Source of the DNA: an uncultured Lachnospiraceae bacterium
GTDB lineage: Bacteria; Bacillota; Clostridia; Lachnospirales; Lachnospiraceae
Assembly: GCA_937920345.1 (NCBI GenBank)
Contig: CALGVA010000019.1
Coordinates: 1-64,000, forward strand
DNA: 64,000 bases
Reading direction: 5' to 3'
Numbering within the stretch: the stretch's first letter is position 1; each line of letters begins with the position of its first letter. The position numbers and the translations under genes are program-made. This document shows, piece after piece, positions 8,111 to 17,758 of this stretch. The notes under the pieces were generated by a model. It did not search any database. It saw only the letters and a list, made by a program, of their open reading frames with translations, and was not told the origin of the DNA.

Positions 8111-9193
8111 ATGGAAAGAAAGATACGCATCGCACAATACGGATGCGGCAAAATGAGCGTATATCTGATGCGGTATGTATTGGAAAAAGGCGCTGAACTG
8201 GTCGCGGCATTTGATGTAAATCCGGCAGTAATCGGCAGGGACATCGGAGATATTATGAGAACCGGCACCGTCGGCATCAAAGTTTCCAATGCCACAGAGG
8301 CCGACACAATCCTGCGTGAATTAAAACCGGACGTCTGCATCATCGCCACACGCTCCACCATGATTGACGTAAAAGAAGCATTTACTGTCTGTGCGAAGAA
8401 CGGCGTAAATGCGATTTCCACCTGTGAAGAATCCCTGTATCCTTGGAACTCATCCTACGAAATTACGAAAGAACTGGATGCGCTTGCCAGGGCAAACGAC
8501 TGCACGCTCTGCGGCAGCGGCTATCCGGATATGTTCTGGGGTTCTCTCATCACGACGCTCGCCGGTTCCATCCATACCTTAAAGAAGATTACGGGCAGCA
8601 GCAGCTATAACGTAGAAGACTATGGCATCGCGCTGGCGGAGGGACACGGCGCCGGACTTTCAATTGATGAATTTGATAAACAGATTGGTAAATATAATGA
8701 CCTTTCCTGCGAGGAAACAGCCGGACTGATTGCGGACGGCGTGATCGAGCCTTCTTATATGTGGAACCAGAACGGCTGGCTCTGCAGTCAGCTTGATCTG
8801 CATATCGTTTCACAGACACAGAAGTGTATTCCGATCACCCATAAGGACGACTTGAAATCAGACACTCTCGGCATGACGATCAAAGCGGGAAATGCCACCG
8901 GAATGTCCGCAGTCGTGACGACACAAACCAGGGAAGGCATCACATTGGAAACCAGGTGTCTTGGTTATGTATACGGTCCGGAAGATATGGACCGTAATGA
9001 GTGGACGCTGGAAGGCGAACCGGATACGACATTAGTGGTCAACCGCCCGGCAACAGTGGAACTGACCTGTGCGACACTGACCAACCGCATACCGATGTTG
9101 ATCGACGCACCGCCCGGATATATTACCACCGAGAAAATGCCGGTAAACCATTATCTCGTAAAACCGCTGCATGAATATGTGAAAAGCAAATGA
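8111..9193 (+). CDS. DapB-like NAD(P)-dependent dehydrogenase (2,4-diaminopentanoate dehydrogenase family)
   Basis: 360 residues with an N-terminal Rossmann fold ('IRIAQYGCGKMSVYLMRYVL', residues 4-23), then 'DVCIIATRS' and 'GVNAISTCEE', typical of dihydrodipicolinate reductase-like amine dehydrogenases. The family includes 2,4-diaminopentanoate dehydrogenase of clostridial ornithine fermentation, but no other genes of that pathway are present, so the substrate is uncertain. An in-frame ATG at 8078 contains the AAAGGAGG site for the ATG at 8111, so the latter is the start. Convergent with the AraC regulator at 9245-10114. Confidence 0.75.
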   Translation: MERKIRIAQYGCGKMSVYLMRYVLEKGAELVAAFDVNPAVIGRDIGDIMRTGTVGIKVSNATEADTILRELKPDVCIIATRSTMIDVKEAFTVCAKNGVNAISTCEESLYPWNSSYEITKELDALARANDCTLCGSGYPDMFWGSLITTLAGSIHTLKKITGSSSYNVEDYGIALAEGHGAGLSIDEFDKQIGKYNDLSCEETAGLIADGVIEPSYMWNQNGWLCSQLDLHIVSQTQKCIPITHKDDLKSDTLGMTIKAGNATGMSAVVTTQTREGITLETRCLGYVYGPEDMDRNEWTLEGEPDTTLVVNRPATVELTCATLTNRIPMLIDAPPGYITTEKMPVNHYLVKPLHEYVKSK

Positions 9194-9244
9194 AGCACCG
9201 GAAACCGGTGATAACGATGCCGGGGAAATCCTGCACTCTGCTGC

Positions 9245-10114
9245 TCACGGTTCCTGCTCTCCATGCTGACAGCCGCAGTCCGACCTTTCCTGACAGCAGA
9301 TCTGGTAATACTCCCCCGGCGTCATCTGAAATTCTTTCTTAAAGGCACGGAAGAAATGATTGTATCCGCCAAAACCGGCTTTGGTATAAACGTGGCTTAT
9401 CGGCATCCCCTCTGCAATATATCTAGCGCAGAGTGCAAGCTTCGTTTTGATGATATAACTGTGCACGGTCTGGCCTGTCCCTTTCTTAAACTCTCGCAGG
9501 ATATGCCTCCGGCTGATATTAAATTCCCGCTCCAGCCGTGCCAGCGGGATTTCTTCCGTAATGTGCTCTTTGATGTAGAACATAAGCGAATCTAACAGCA
9601 TTTCCTTCATCTCCGGCTCTTTTTTCCTGTCTTTCCCCGTCTTCCGGAAAGCCCGTGCAAGAAAAACAGCAATCAGAGAAAGCAGTCCGAATCTGTAGAT
9701 GGAATCACCGAGTTCCGACACCTTTTCCTGTTTTGCCAGATCCGCAATCAGATTCCTGGTGATCATCATCAGACTGTTTTCGGCAGTAACAGATATACAT
9801 TCCGACGACAGCGCCGCAAAATGTTCCATAAAGTTCATTTCCTCACTGGAAAGCTCCTGTAAGAGCCTGTCGGAAAGCTGTATGGAAAGCAGTTCCAGCG
9901 GAAAAGTACCCGACGTGCTGCTCAGTACCAGTGAAGTTCCCGGCTTGAGCATCAGAAACTCGTGAACACCGCAGCGGAGTTGCTCCCCTTTATGGCTGCA
10001 TACAAAGCTGCCTGTTTTTGTGAGAATAAACCGGTAATATCCCCCGGAGGAAACCGTAACCTTTTCAGATCCTTCACAAATGATTTCTGAAATGAGATAT
10101 GCATTTTTCTCCAT
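9245..10114 (-). CDS. AraC-family transcriptional regulator
   Basis: 289 residues from the ATG at 10114, which has AAAGGAGA upstream; the frame extends 45 codons further but without a better site. The N-terminal half looks like a cupin-type sensor ('SSGGYYRFILTKTGSF'). The C-terminal 100 residues hold the two AraC helix-turn-helix units ('PLARLEREFNISRRHILREF' and 'ISHVYTKAGFGGYNHFFRAF', then 'MTPGEYY'). It is divergent from the membrane hydrolase gene at 10321, the most obvious target candidate. Ligand unknown. Confidence 0.9.
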   Translation of the reverse strand: MEKNAYLISEIICEGSEKVTVSSGGYYRFILTKTGSFVCSHKGEQLRCGVHEFLMLKPGTSLVLSSTSGTFPLELLSIQLSDRLLQELSSEEMNFMEHFAALSSECISVTAENSLMMITRNLIADLAKQEKVSELGDSIYRFGLLSLIAVFLARAFRKTGKDRKKEPEMKEMLLDSLMFYIKEHITEEIPLARLEREFNISRRHILREFKKGTGQTVHSYIIKTKLALCARYIAEGMPISHVYTKAGFGGYNHFFRAFKKEFQMTPGEYYQICCQERSDCGCQHGEQEP

Positions 10115-10320
10115 GCCCGTCTCCTTTGATTCTAAACATTCAATACTACTATTATGAAAAATTCTCCTTAAAAAATTTATCGTCATTATATATTTTATTT
10201 GTATCGTGATCAACAGCACAGACGGGATGATGTCGCTTTTTGTCTGCATGATGTCCGAATATGTATATGAGCCTCTTGATCAATTGTCTATAATCATTCT
10301 TACAAAGGAGGTATTTTATT

Positions 10321-12222
10321 ATGGAAGCAAAAAAACAAAGGAGGGTCACCCCTCAAAAAGCACTTGTGTTTTCTCTGATCTTTACCCTGTTCTTTACCAC
10401 ATTATCCGGTGTCATTCTTTGCGACTTTGGAAAAATCAGTATTTCTACGGTAAGCTTAACTACCCAAAGCGGAAACCGGATAGCGGCACGGATTTTTAAA
10501 CCGAATTCCGCTACGGCACAGAATCCGGCTCCTGCAGTGATTCTTACCCATGGACTGACCGTCAACAAAGAGAGCTATTCCCAGTACGGGCTGGAACTCG
10601 CGCGCAGAGGTTTCGTCGTTATCCTGCCCGATATGCTCAATCACGGAGATTCCGACGTCACGGGACCTGAGATCTACTTTGCGCCAGCCGAGGTAAACGA
10701 AGCATATGGTTCCTATGCGGCAGTGAGATACGCCGGAACTTTAGATTATGTGGACAAGTCCCAGATCGGTGTCGCGGGGCATTCCGCGGGCGGACAGGCG
10801 GCGAACAACTGCGTCAGAATAGACAACCAGGCAGACAGTCAGATGATTTCCGCGATTTATCTGATCTCTTCCGATCCTGTATATATGGATGAAACAGGAG
10901 CGTGGACAGATATTTACGGTTCCAGAGACTTCGGAGTTTATTACACCGTATATGATCATGTCTACTTCCGGGGGATCGATGCCGAAGGACAGACAATGAA
11001 TGTACAAAAATGGCTGAGCTCCGACAGCGCCAAATCTCTGTTTGCCTTCGGACAGGCTCCTTCTGCTTTTGAGGGTGACCGTGTGGTTCCCGGACACAGT
11101 TACGTTGCTGATATAGAAGGTGTCCAGGCTCTGCGCCGGGTCAATTCCGCCGAGGAAATACACGCAAAACCCCAGGGCGGCTCCAATGCCCTTGCCGCGG
11201 TATGTGACTTTTTCCAGGACTGTTTCAAAGCGCCCAACTACATCGTCGGTCAGAATCAGCGCTTTGCACTTCTGACGATCAGCAATCTGCTCGGACTCTC
11301 AGGCGTTCTTATGTGCTGTGTATTCGTTCTGGGATGTCTTGCGCGCATCCGGTTTTTCGCCTGTCTGCAGGAAGGTGAGACGGCAGTGCTGCGTCCGGCT
11401 CCCGATAAGGCCGGCAGGCGATGGTTCTGGGTGCTGACAGTCGCGAACTGCGCATTTGCCTTCTGCAGTATCAGCATGATCTTCAGGCTGGGATTCGGCT
11501 ATTGCTGCTCCACTGTTTTCGCCCAGCAGCCCTCGAATATTTATGCCCTCTGGGCACTGCTTAACGGTACTTTTATGTTGATCACTTCTTTTGTATCTTA
11601 TGCACTGTACGGAAAGAAGAACGGGGATTCCATGACAAGCTGGGGCCTGAAGATTCCGGTCGGCAGACTTTTGAAAAGCATACTGGTTTCTTTGATCGCC
11701 TGCGCGTCGGTATTCCTGCTCGTGGCGGCTGCAAACAATATATTTGACGTGGATTACCATTATTATCTGTGGGGGCTCAAAAACATTCCGGTGAAAAATC
11801 TGGGTGTGTTCTTTGCCTATCTTCCCGCCTACCTGCTCTTTGGCATTGCCGTATCCATCGCGCTTAACAGCGCTTATCACTGTAAGATCGCCAGAGAACC
11901 GGAGTGGGTCAATGATCTGTTTTTTGCAGTCATGAATATGCTGCCGGCTCTTGTGATCACCCTTGCCGGCTACTATCTCTATGCGAAAAGCGGCGTGAAG
12001 CCTTTTGTTTTCGGCTCTACCTACACATATACCTATACGATCAATGCCATTCCGGTATTTCCGGTGGCTGTCATCCTGATCCGCCGGTTGTTTAAACGCT
12101 GCAATAACCCGTATATTCCCGGTATCATAGCCGGTATCCTTTTATGCTGGCTGCAGGTATCCTGTTCCTTCACCTTCCATGCGAATATGTACTATGGACC
12201 GATGGCGGCATATCTGCCCTGA
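10321..12222 (+). CDS. Membrane-anchored alpha/beta hydrolase with polytopic C-terminus
   Basis: 633 residues. One membrane span near 13-35 is followed by an extracellular alpha/beta hydrolase domain (about 50-300) with oxyanion-hole motif 'THGLT' (76-80) and nucleophile elbow 'GHSAGG' (S155). The C-terminal half has around seven hydrophobic spans starting near 320. The N-terminal part resembles dienelactone-hydrolase/acyl-esterase folds; the fused membrane part is unassigned. Start supported by AAAGGAGG. A strong terminator follows. Likely an ester or peptide hydrolase acting at the cell surface; substrate unknown. Confidence 0.8.
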   Translation: MEAKKQRRVTPQKALVFSLIFTLFFTTLSGVILCDFGKISISTVSLTTQSGNRIAARIFKPNSATAQNPAPAVILTHGLTVNKESYSQYGLELARRGFVVILPDMLNHGDSDVTGPEIYFAPAEVNEAYGSYAAVRYAGTLDYVDKSQIGVAGHSAGGQAANNCVRIDNQADSQMISAIYLISSDPVYMDETGAWTDIYGSRDFGVYYTVYDHVYFRGIDAEGQTMNVQKWLSSDSAKSLFAFGQAPSAFEGDRVVPGHSYVADIEGVQALRRVNSAEEIHAKPQGGSNALAAVCDFFQDCFKAPNYIVGQNQRFALLTISNLLGLSGVLMCCVFVLGCLARIRFFACLQEGETAVLRPAPDKAGRRWFWVLTVANCAFAFCSISMIFRLGFGYCCSTVFAQQPSNIYALWALLNGTFMLITSFVSYALYGKKNGDSMTSWGLKIPVGRLLKSILVSLIACASVFLLVAAANNIFDVDYHYYLWGLKNIPVKNLGVFFAYLPAYLLFGIAVSIALNSAYHCKIAREPEWVNDLFFAVMNMLPALVITLAGYYLYAKSGVKPFVFGSTYTYTYTINAIPVFPVAVILIRRLFKRCNNPYIPGIIAGILLCWLQVSCSFTFHANMYYGPMAAYLP

Positions 12223-12272
12223 CAGGTTATCCGGTTTTAAAACTGCTCCATCTTTTTCTTTCTTTATATAGA

Positions 12273-12312
12273 AAAGGTGACTGCTCCGTTAAACGGACAG
12301 TCACCTTTTTTA
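12273..12312 (+). terminator. Rho-independent terminator of the hydrolase gene
   Basis: Perfect outer arms AAAGGTGACTG (12273-12283) and CAGTCACCTTT (12298-12308) with an inner TCCG/CGGA pairing, followed by TTT. Confidence 0.9.
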
Positions 12313-12327
12313 CAGCGGGAGGCTGCC

Positions 12328-13998
12328 TTACTTCGGCCGGAATCCATCCTCGATCCGGTCCCCGATCAGCGTGCTCCTCTCCAGCATCGGCTTGTAGCAC
12401 GTCCCCGGGCAGACATGATAGCTGTTAATCTCCTCTCCCTTCGAAAAATATATCATGTTTCCGTTGATCTCACAACTGTCCATACTGCCTCTATCATAGT
12501 CCTGCTGCATGATATAATAAGGTTCCCGCAGACCTTGTTTCACAAAGACGCCTGCATCCGTCACATACTGATCCCAGTACGGGCTGACAGACACAACGAT
12601 ACAAAACACCATGCTGCCCGTCGCAATACTGACCAGTCCCTTCTTTTCCTCACTCAGGTATTCTCCTGTCGCAATCATAATCACGGCAATCAGAAATGCC
12701 AGTCCGTATCTGATAAAGGGCGCCATGCAAAACCATACGGCTATATTGGCCCATATGGCAAGATAAAGTACGGCAAACGACGGTCGAAGCCTGTGCTTAC
12801 GCCATACTCTCATGCAGAGCAGCATGCATTGCAGCACGCCGCTGAGTGCAACTGCGCCGAGAAACATCTTCTCATAGCGGAACTGATGCTCCCACCAGAC
12901 CGGCAGCCACCCTCGTATGGGCATATCCACTTTCTCCACATCATACAGACAGCGCCCCCAGACTTTAATCTGATCGGCGTCGTGAATCAGATATTCCTTC
13001 GGAATCTTCCACACTGTCTGAAAAAGATCGATTTTATCAAAAGGATAGAGCAGCCACCCGGAAATATAATAATTTCGGATTAGAAAAGGGCTGAGAATCA
13101 CACAACCGCAGAGTAAATACGCACCGGTCTCCCTCCATCTTTTATCCCTGATCAGACAGCAGGCCGGATAAACCGCAATGATCATCAGCAGGCAGGAAGA
13201 AAACTTTAGGGTCGCCGTATAGACCGCCGCAACGGATAAGAGGGAATATACCGTGAGATCATTCTGCCTCTCAAACAGATTCTCACACCAGGCCGTTATA
13301 ATAAATAATGCAAAGTACATCGTCGCATAGTCCGTGGCCGGAGACATGCTGCGCGTCACATTCACCAGCGTGTACAGCAGTATGCCGGCTCTCATCATAT
13401 CCGTGACATGATTTTTATGTTGTATAAAATCCCTGAGTCCATGAAAGGCATAGAGACACATGATCGTTTCCAGAAATCCGGTGGTTGTATGCAGAGACTG
13501 TCCGATCAGCCATTTAAAGCTGAAGATCGATGCAAACGCCAGATAGGAACTGTTATATGCATAATGAAGCTGCAGATTGCCGATGCCTTTCACCAGACCG
13601 TACTCCTCATAGATCCGGATTGCCGCCGCATGGTAGATATTTGTGTCCGTGTGAAATTCTCCCCGGGAAGTAAAGAACGCGATCAGCAGGATAAAGCATA
13701 CATAGAAAAACCCCTCCCAGAAATACAGACGCGCGCAGTATGTCCGCCACAGCAGCCGGATTCTGTGTCTTTGCAGATACCCGGCCGCAAGAGCCGCCGC
13801 CAGCAGTATTCCGTGTGCACATGCTCCGATCCCGGCAAATATACTGAAAAACTCCACATAAACGGTAATCACGACGATACCCGCGACCAGGTAGTGAATC
13901 CATGAAAAACTCCTGTTCCTGAACAGACTAAGCGTCCCGATCCCGACTAACATGCAGACTCCGAAAATGTATATCCAACTTAAGATGACTGATAACAC
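12328..13998 (-). CDS. Polytopic membrane protein, glycosyltransferase-like (possibly LIC_10190-type)
   Basis: 556 residues with about twelve hydrophobic spans and a large C-terminal extracytoplasmic tail. The overall plan resembles GT-C-like or O-antigen-polymerase-like membrane proteins such as the LIC_10190 group; I could not confirm a catalytic motif. Start codon is GTG (13998), nine bases after AAAGGAG. The upstream region has a TTGACA/TAAAAT promoter whose spacer includes a run of ten Gs, and a hairpin in the 140-base leader. A surface-polysaccharide role is inferred from fold type and from the apparent phase-variable control. Confidence 0.65.
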   Translation of the reverse strand: MLSVILSWIYIFGVCMLVGIGTLSLFRNRSFSWIHYLVAGIVVITVYVEFFSIFAGIGACAHGILLAAALAAGYLQRHRIRLLWRTYCARLYFWEGFFYVCFILLIAFFTSRGEFHTDTNIYHAAAIRIYEEYGLVKGIGNLQLHYAYNSSYLAFASIFSFKWLIGQSLHTTTGFLETIMCLYAFHGLRDFIQHKNHVTDMMRAGILLYTLVNVTRSMSPATDYATMYFALFIITAWCENLFERQNDLTVYSLLSVAAVYTATLKFSSCLLMIIAVYPACCLIRDKRWRETGAYLLCGCVILSPFLIRNYYISGWLLYPFDKIDLFQTVWKIPKEYLIHDADQIKVWGRCLYDVEKVDMPIRGWLPVWWEHQFRYEKMFLGAVALSGVLQCMLLCMRVWRKHRLRPSFAVLYLAIWANIAVWFCMAPFIRYGLAFLIAVIMIATGEYLSEEKKGLVSIATGSMVFCIVVSVSPYWDQYVTDAGVFVKQGLREPYYIMQQDYDRGSMDSCEINGNMIYFSKGEEINSYHVCPGTCYKPMLERSTLIGDRIEDGFRPK

Positions 13999-14042
13999 CA
14001 GGCTTTACTCCTTTACCTTTTTCTCCGCACAGCAATAGATTC

Positions 14043-14075
14043 TGCTATTGGAATCCTTTTTATTCCAGAATAGCA
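14043..14075 (-). other. Hairpin in the 5' leader of the membrane protein gene
   Basis: TGCTATT-c-TGGAAT (minus strand, from 14075) can pair with ATTCCA-ATAGCA ending at 14043, with one bulged base and a seven-base loop. No U-run follows, so it is not an ordinary terminator. It could stabilise the leader or bind a regulator. Confidence 0.5.
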
Positions 14076-14144
14076 CCCAAACCTTACGGGAAACTTACGA
14101 AAAAATTACAATTTAGTAATAAAAAAATTAATTTTTTCGAAATT

Positions 14145-14176
14145 ATTTTACCCCCCCCCCGGTATAATTTTGTCAA
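14145..14176 (-). promoter_or_regulatory. Promoter with G10 tract in the spacer (candidate phase-variable switch)
   Basis: On the minus strand TTGACA (14176-14171) and TAAAAT (14150-14145) are 20 bases apart, and the last ten spacer bases are all G (10 Cs at 14151-14160 on the plus strand). The optimum spacer is 17 bases, which would need seven Gs. It drives the membrane protein gene that starts at 13998. Confidence 0.65.
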
Positions 14177-14228
14177 TTCCTTCATGCAAATATAGGCAAT
14201 ATTTTCTGTCCGGACGCGCGCATCATAA

Positions 14229-14264
14229 AAGTGCAGGCACGGATCACTCCGTATACCTGCACTT
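14229..14264 (-). terminator. Hairpin terminator after the chemoreceptor gene
   Basis: Arms AAGTGCAGG (14229-14237) and CCTGCACTT (14256-14264) enclose a second pairing ACGGA/TCCGT. On the minus strand it is followed by a short T-rich stretch. Confidence 0.65.
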
Positions 14265-14338
14265 CACATGTCTCATAAACAATATCTTTATGCTTCTGTT
14301 GTCATTTCAAACGTCTCTGTTTCACCTTCCTCAAATCC

Positions 14339-16324
14339 TTACACATCGAACTTCCCGATAATATCGTCAAGCTGCTTCACAACACCGTCCAGTTCATGCA
14401 TTGCCTGCCCGATATTTCTCATTTCCGTATTCTGGTCCTCAACTCTGCTGTTGACCTCCTGACTCGCCGCGGACAACTCCTGTGTCTCACTGGAAATACC
14501 TGAGAAGGTATCCACGATCTCATTCTTGTTTATGTTCAGATTTTCAACCGCATTCTCCAGCTCATTGATATCGGTGCCCATACTGGAAATATCATCGCTG
14601 ATCTGCTGGAAGACGCCCTGCGTATCTTCCATCGCGGACATGCTCTCTGTGGTCGTTCCCTGCAATTCTCCGATCTGTGCGCTGACATTCTTGATCTCGT
14701 TCTGTATTTCCGTAATGATCTGGTTAATATTCTGCGTCGCCGAGGTTGTCTGTCCGGCAAGCTGACCGATCTCTTCCGCAACGACCGCGAAACCTCTGCC
14801 TGCCTCGCCTGCCCTGGCAGCCTCTATGGAAGCGTTCAGTGCCAGCAGGGAAGTCTGCGTTGCGATCTCGCCGATGGTCTTACTGATCCCGTCAATGGAA
14901 ACCGACTTCTGAGACAGACTGTTGGCTGTCTCATATGTAACGTTCTGTATCTCACGACTCTGGTTGATCTTCTCAGATAATGTTCCGACCGTCTGCATGC
15001 CTTCATCACACCGGCTGACCGCCGCACTGGCAACTTCGTTCATCTTCTCCATACGATCGGCCACCTGCGCCAGCTTATCCGCAAAGTCAGCCAGATTCTC
15101 ATTGGCGTGCTGTGTCTGCTGCGCCACATCGTCAATCGCCAGCACGATCTGCTCTACCGTATCCTTCACGGAGGCATTGTTCGCAACCGTACTCTCGACA
15201 GACCCCTCCACATTCTCAAACTGCGTGCGCAATACGCCGGACGCATCCATCATCTGCTGCACGATTTCGTGAAGCGAAGAGCGCATTGCCTGAATGGCCC
15301 GGTCCATGACGGCCATCTCGTCTTTCCGCTTCGGATTGAGCGCGCTCTCCTTAAGTTTCAGTTTCAGATCACGCAGTTCCGTCACTTCATCCTGCATAAT
15401 AAGAATCGGCTTCGTAAAGGTTCCGCTGTAAATCGCAACGATAATTGCCGCTACAAATGCGGCTACGATCATAACCACAACCGCAAACTTCAGAATCTGT
15501 CCTACCACCTGATTATAGACCGAAGCCGGCGTCACGACAACAATATTCCATCCGATCGTGCCGACAGGCCATGCTTTCAGGTATTTACTCTCACCGTCAT
15601 AGTCTACCACCTGACTGCCGTCACTGATCGCGGCAACATATCCGCCGTCCAGAACATCTTTCATTCTGCGCGGGTCCGCTTCCGTCGATATAAATTCCTC
15701 ATTCTTATGCATCAGAATGGAACCCGAGTTATTCACCAGAAATGCATAGCTGCCGTCCGTCGTATCCACCACTTCATCCAAAAGACTGAATAGAATCGGA
15801 AGCTGCAGATCCATGCTGATGACGCCGGTGCTGCCATCCTTGAGCGTAAATTTCCGTCCAATCGGAACTACCATATTACCTGTGGCTGAATCTAAGAAAG
15901 GATCACTGCACACCTTTTGCTCCGACTCAATTGCACCTTTATACCATGAGCGATCCGCAAAGGACCACCCTTCCTCCGGAATCCATCCCGCTCCATCATA
16001 GAATTCTCCATCAGAAAAAGCCACATAAATATCTGTTGTGTTCTCGTTTGCCTCTGTCAGTGCCTGTAAAAACTCCCATAATTGCTCTTTGTCAACCTGC
16101 TCCTGACTCTCCATGTACACATTAATGGTATCAACCACTGCCGAATTTTCTTCTACCCATTCGTTGACATTCGACGCATAATACTCAGCCTGCGTCTTGT
16201 ATTGGGCATCGTTCATCTCCGCAATCCGGTGTTTCACAACCGTCACCACGCATAGAATCGCAGTCAGCATGCAGCCGATACAGATCACCGAGAAAAACGT
16301 TGTCAATTTTGCCCTGATCTTCAT
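14339..16324 (-). CDS. Methyl-accepting chemotaxis protein with dCache sensor
   Basis: 661 residues: membrane span near 10-30, extracytoplasmic dCache domain to about 280 ('PFLDSATGNMVVPIGRKF', 'GVISMDLQL'), second span near 285-305, HAMP linker, then a long coiled-coil signalling domain with the conserved tip 'TQTSLLALNASIEAARAG'. It would sense a small molecule outside the cell and control CheA, implying the organism is motile or has a chemosensory pathway. Start supported by GGAGGT six bases from the ATG. Ligand unknown. No che genes in the window. Confidence 0.96.
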   Translation of the reverse strand: MKIRAKLTTFFSVICIGCMLTAILCVVTVVKHRIAEMNDAQYKTQAEYYASNVNEWVEENSAVVDTINVYMESQEQVDKEQLWEFLQALTEANENTTDIYVAFSDGEFYDGAGWIPEEGWSFADRSWYKGAIESEQKVCSDPFLDSATGNMVVPIGRKFTLKDGSTGVISMDLQLPILFSLLDEVVDTTDGSYAFLVNNSGSILMHKNEEFISTEADPRRMKDVLDGGYVAAISDGSQVVDYDGESKYLKAWPVGTIGWNIVVVTPASVYNQVVGQILKFAVVVMIVAAFVAAIIVAIYSGTFTKPILIMQDEVTELRDLKLKLKESALNPKRKDEMAVMDRAIQAMRSSLHEIVQQMMDASGVLRTQFENVEGSVESTVANNASVKDTVEQIVLAIDDVAQQTQHANENLADFADKLAQVADRMEKMNEVASAAVSRCDEGMQTVGTLSEKINQSREIQNVTYETANSLSQKSVSIDGISKTIGEIATQTSLLALNASIEAARAGEAGRGFAVVAEEIGQLAGQTTSATQNINQIITEIQNEIKNVSAQIGELQGTTTESMSAMEDTQGVFQQISDDISSMGTDINELENAVENLNINKNEIVDTFSGISSETQELSAASQEVNSRVEDQNTEMRNIGQAMHELDGVVKQLDDIIGKFDV

Positions 16325-16426
16325 ATTCCTACCTCCATAAACTTCTAGTACCCTTCCAACAGATTCGAGTGCCCTTCTCCCCTTTTGTTATAATTGTACT
16401 AAAAAATTTTGTTAATAGCAAGAATA

Positions 16427-17659
16427 TTATACAATTCTTCTAACGGTAATAATGCTCCTGTAAGTCGCTGCCGTAATCTTGATTCCCGTCCGCTCCGTGC
16501 TGGCATGAACGATTTGCCCGTTTCCTATGTATATACCCACGTGACCGCCGTAATATATAATGTCTCCCGGCTGTGCCTCAGAATAAGATACGGCTTTGCC
16601 GGCTGAGGACTGTGCATAAGAACTTCTCGGAAGCGAATAACCGAACGCCTGATAGACCGCCATCACGAATCCGGAACAATCCGCCCCGTTGGTCAGGCTC
16701 GTGCCGCCCGCCACATAGGGACAGCCGATATACTTACACGCAAACTTCGCGATCTCCTGCCCTTTGCCGCTGCCGGAAACCGTCGGCTTCGGCGCCTCCT
16801 CTTTTTGTTCCGTTCCGCTTCCGGAATCCGAGTCCCCGTCCTCTTGTGCAAGCAGCGCCTCCTGCTCCTTGCGTTTACGTTCCTCCTCTTCCTTACGCTT
16901 CCGTTCTTCCTCTTCTTTCCGCCTGCGTTCCTCTTCCTCCAGCTTCCTGATCTTAGCCGTTTCCTGTTTGATCCTGGTCGTATAGACCGCAGCCTCCTGC
17001 TTTGCCCTGGCTAATACAACATTATAGTTCTCGTATTCCTCCTGCTTCTGTGCCAGCACTTCCTCTACATAACGCTCTTCCTCTTCCAGCTCGGTTCTGG
17101 AGGTTTCCAGTTCTGACTTCTCCTCTTCCAGGGTATCCTGCAGTTCTGCCACCTGCCGTACAACCCCCTCGTACTCTTCCAGCAGTCTTCTGTCGTATTC
17201 GTACAGTTCTTCCACATAGCTCGCCTTGTTCATGATCTCGCCCATGCTCTTCGCGCCGAAGAACATCTGCAGATAGGAGACCTCTCCCTTTTCATACATG
17301 AACCGGATACGGACCTTCATGGCTTCGTACTGTTCGTCCTTCTCCGCAAGCGCCGCATCGTACTCAATCTGCGTCTGCGCAATATCCGCCTCTTTATCCG
17401 TAATGGCCTCCTTAATCAGGTTGATATCCGTCAGAAGGGCCACCATCTCCGCATCCAGCGCATCGATCTCCTGCCCGATATCCGCCTGCGCACCTTTATA
17501 ATCGGAAATCTGCTGATTGACATCCTCAAGCTGCGATTTATCCCTCTCGAGATCTTCCTTCAGATCGGAAATTGTGGTCGCAGATACCGTATCCGCTGCC
17601 AGTATAAGCAATATGAAGGATATCACAATACATATTGTACGGGTAAATCTTCTCTTCAT
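16427..17659 (-). CDS. Secreted NlpC/P60 peptidoglycan hydrolase with coiled-coil N-terminus
   Basis: 410 residues: signal peptide (about 1-28), a long coiled coil (about 30-235) like that of PcsB/CwlO-type hydrolases, an Arg/Glu-rich stretch with repeated RKEEE units, a low-complexity linker and a C-terminal NlpC/P60 domain. The catalytic Cys is in 'GADCSGFV' and the His in 'GGHVGIYIG'. Such enzymes cut peptide stems in the wall, and CwlO/PcsB relatives are activated by FtsEX through the coiled coil. No ftsEX lies here. Located between asnS and the chemoreceptor gene on the same strand. Confidence 0.93.
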   Translation of the reverse strand: MKRRFTRTICIVISFILLILAADTVSATTISDLKEDLERDKSQLEDVNQQISDYKGAQADIGQEIDALDAEMVALLTDINLIKEAITDKEADIAQTQIEYDAALAEKDEQYEAMKVRIRFMYEKGEVSYLQMFFGAKSMGEIMNKASYVEELYEYDRRLLEEYEGVVRQVAELQDTLEEEKSELETSRTELEEEERYVEEVLAQKQEEYENYNVVLARAKQEAAVYTTRIKQETAKIRKLEEEERRRKEEEERKRKEEEERKRKEQEALLAQEDGDSDSGSGTEQKEEAPKPTVSGSGKGQEIAKFACKYIGCPYVAGGTSLTNGADCSGFVMAVYQAFGYSLPRSSYAQSSAGKAVSYSEAQPGDIIYYGGHVGIYIGNGQIVHASTERTGIKITAATYRSIITVRRIV

Positions 17660-17758
17660 CCGCCGTTCCTCTTCTCTCCATTCATCCCCATCTGCCGTGC
17701 CGCCGCCATTTGCACGCCGCCGTACTCAGGGTCTGCGCCGCGCTGTAAACCTCATATT

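Noticed and set aside
9196..9210. CACCGG-AAA-CCGGTG hairpin between two converging genes
   Set aside because: Short stem without a T-run on either side; it may weakly terminate but cannot be called.
16850..16950. Arg/Glu repeat in the NlpC/P60 protein as an unusual DNA repeat
   Set aside because: It is ordinary low-complexity coding for the charged linker after the coiled coil, common in this protein type.
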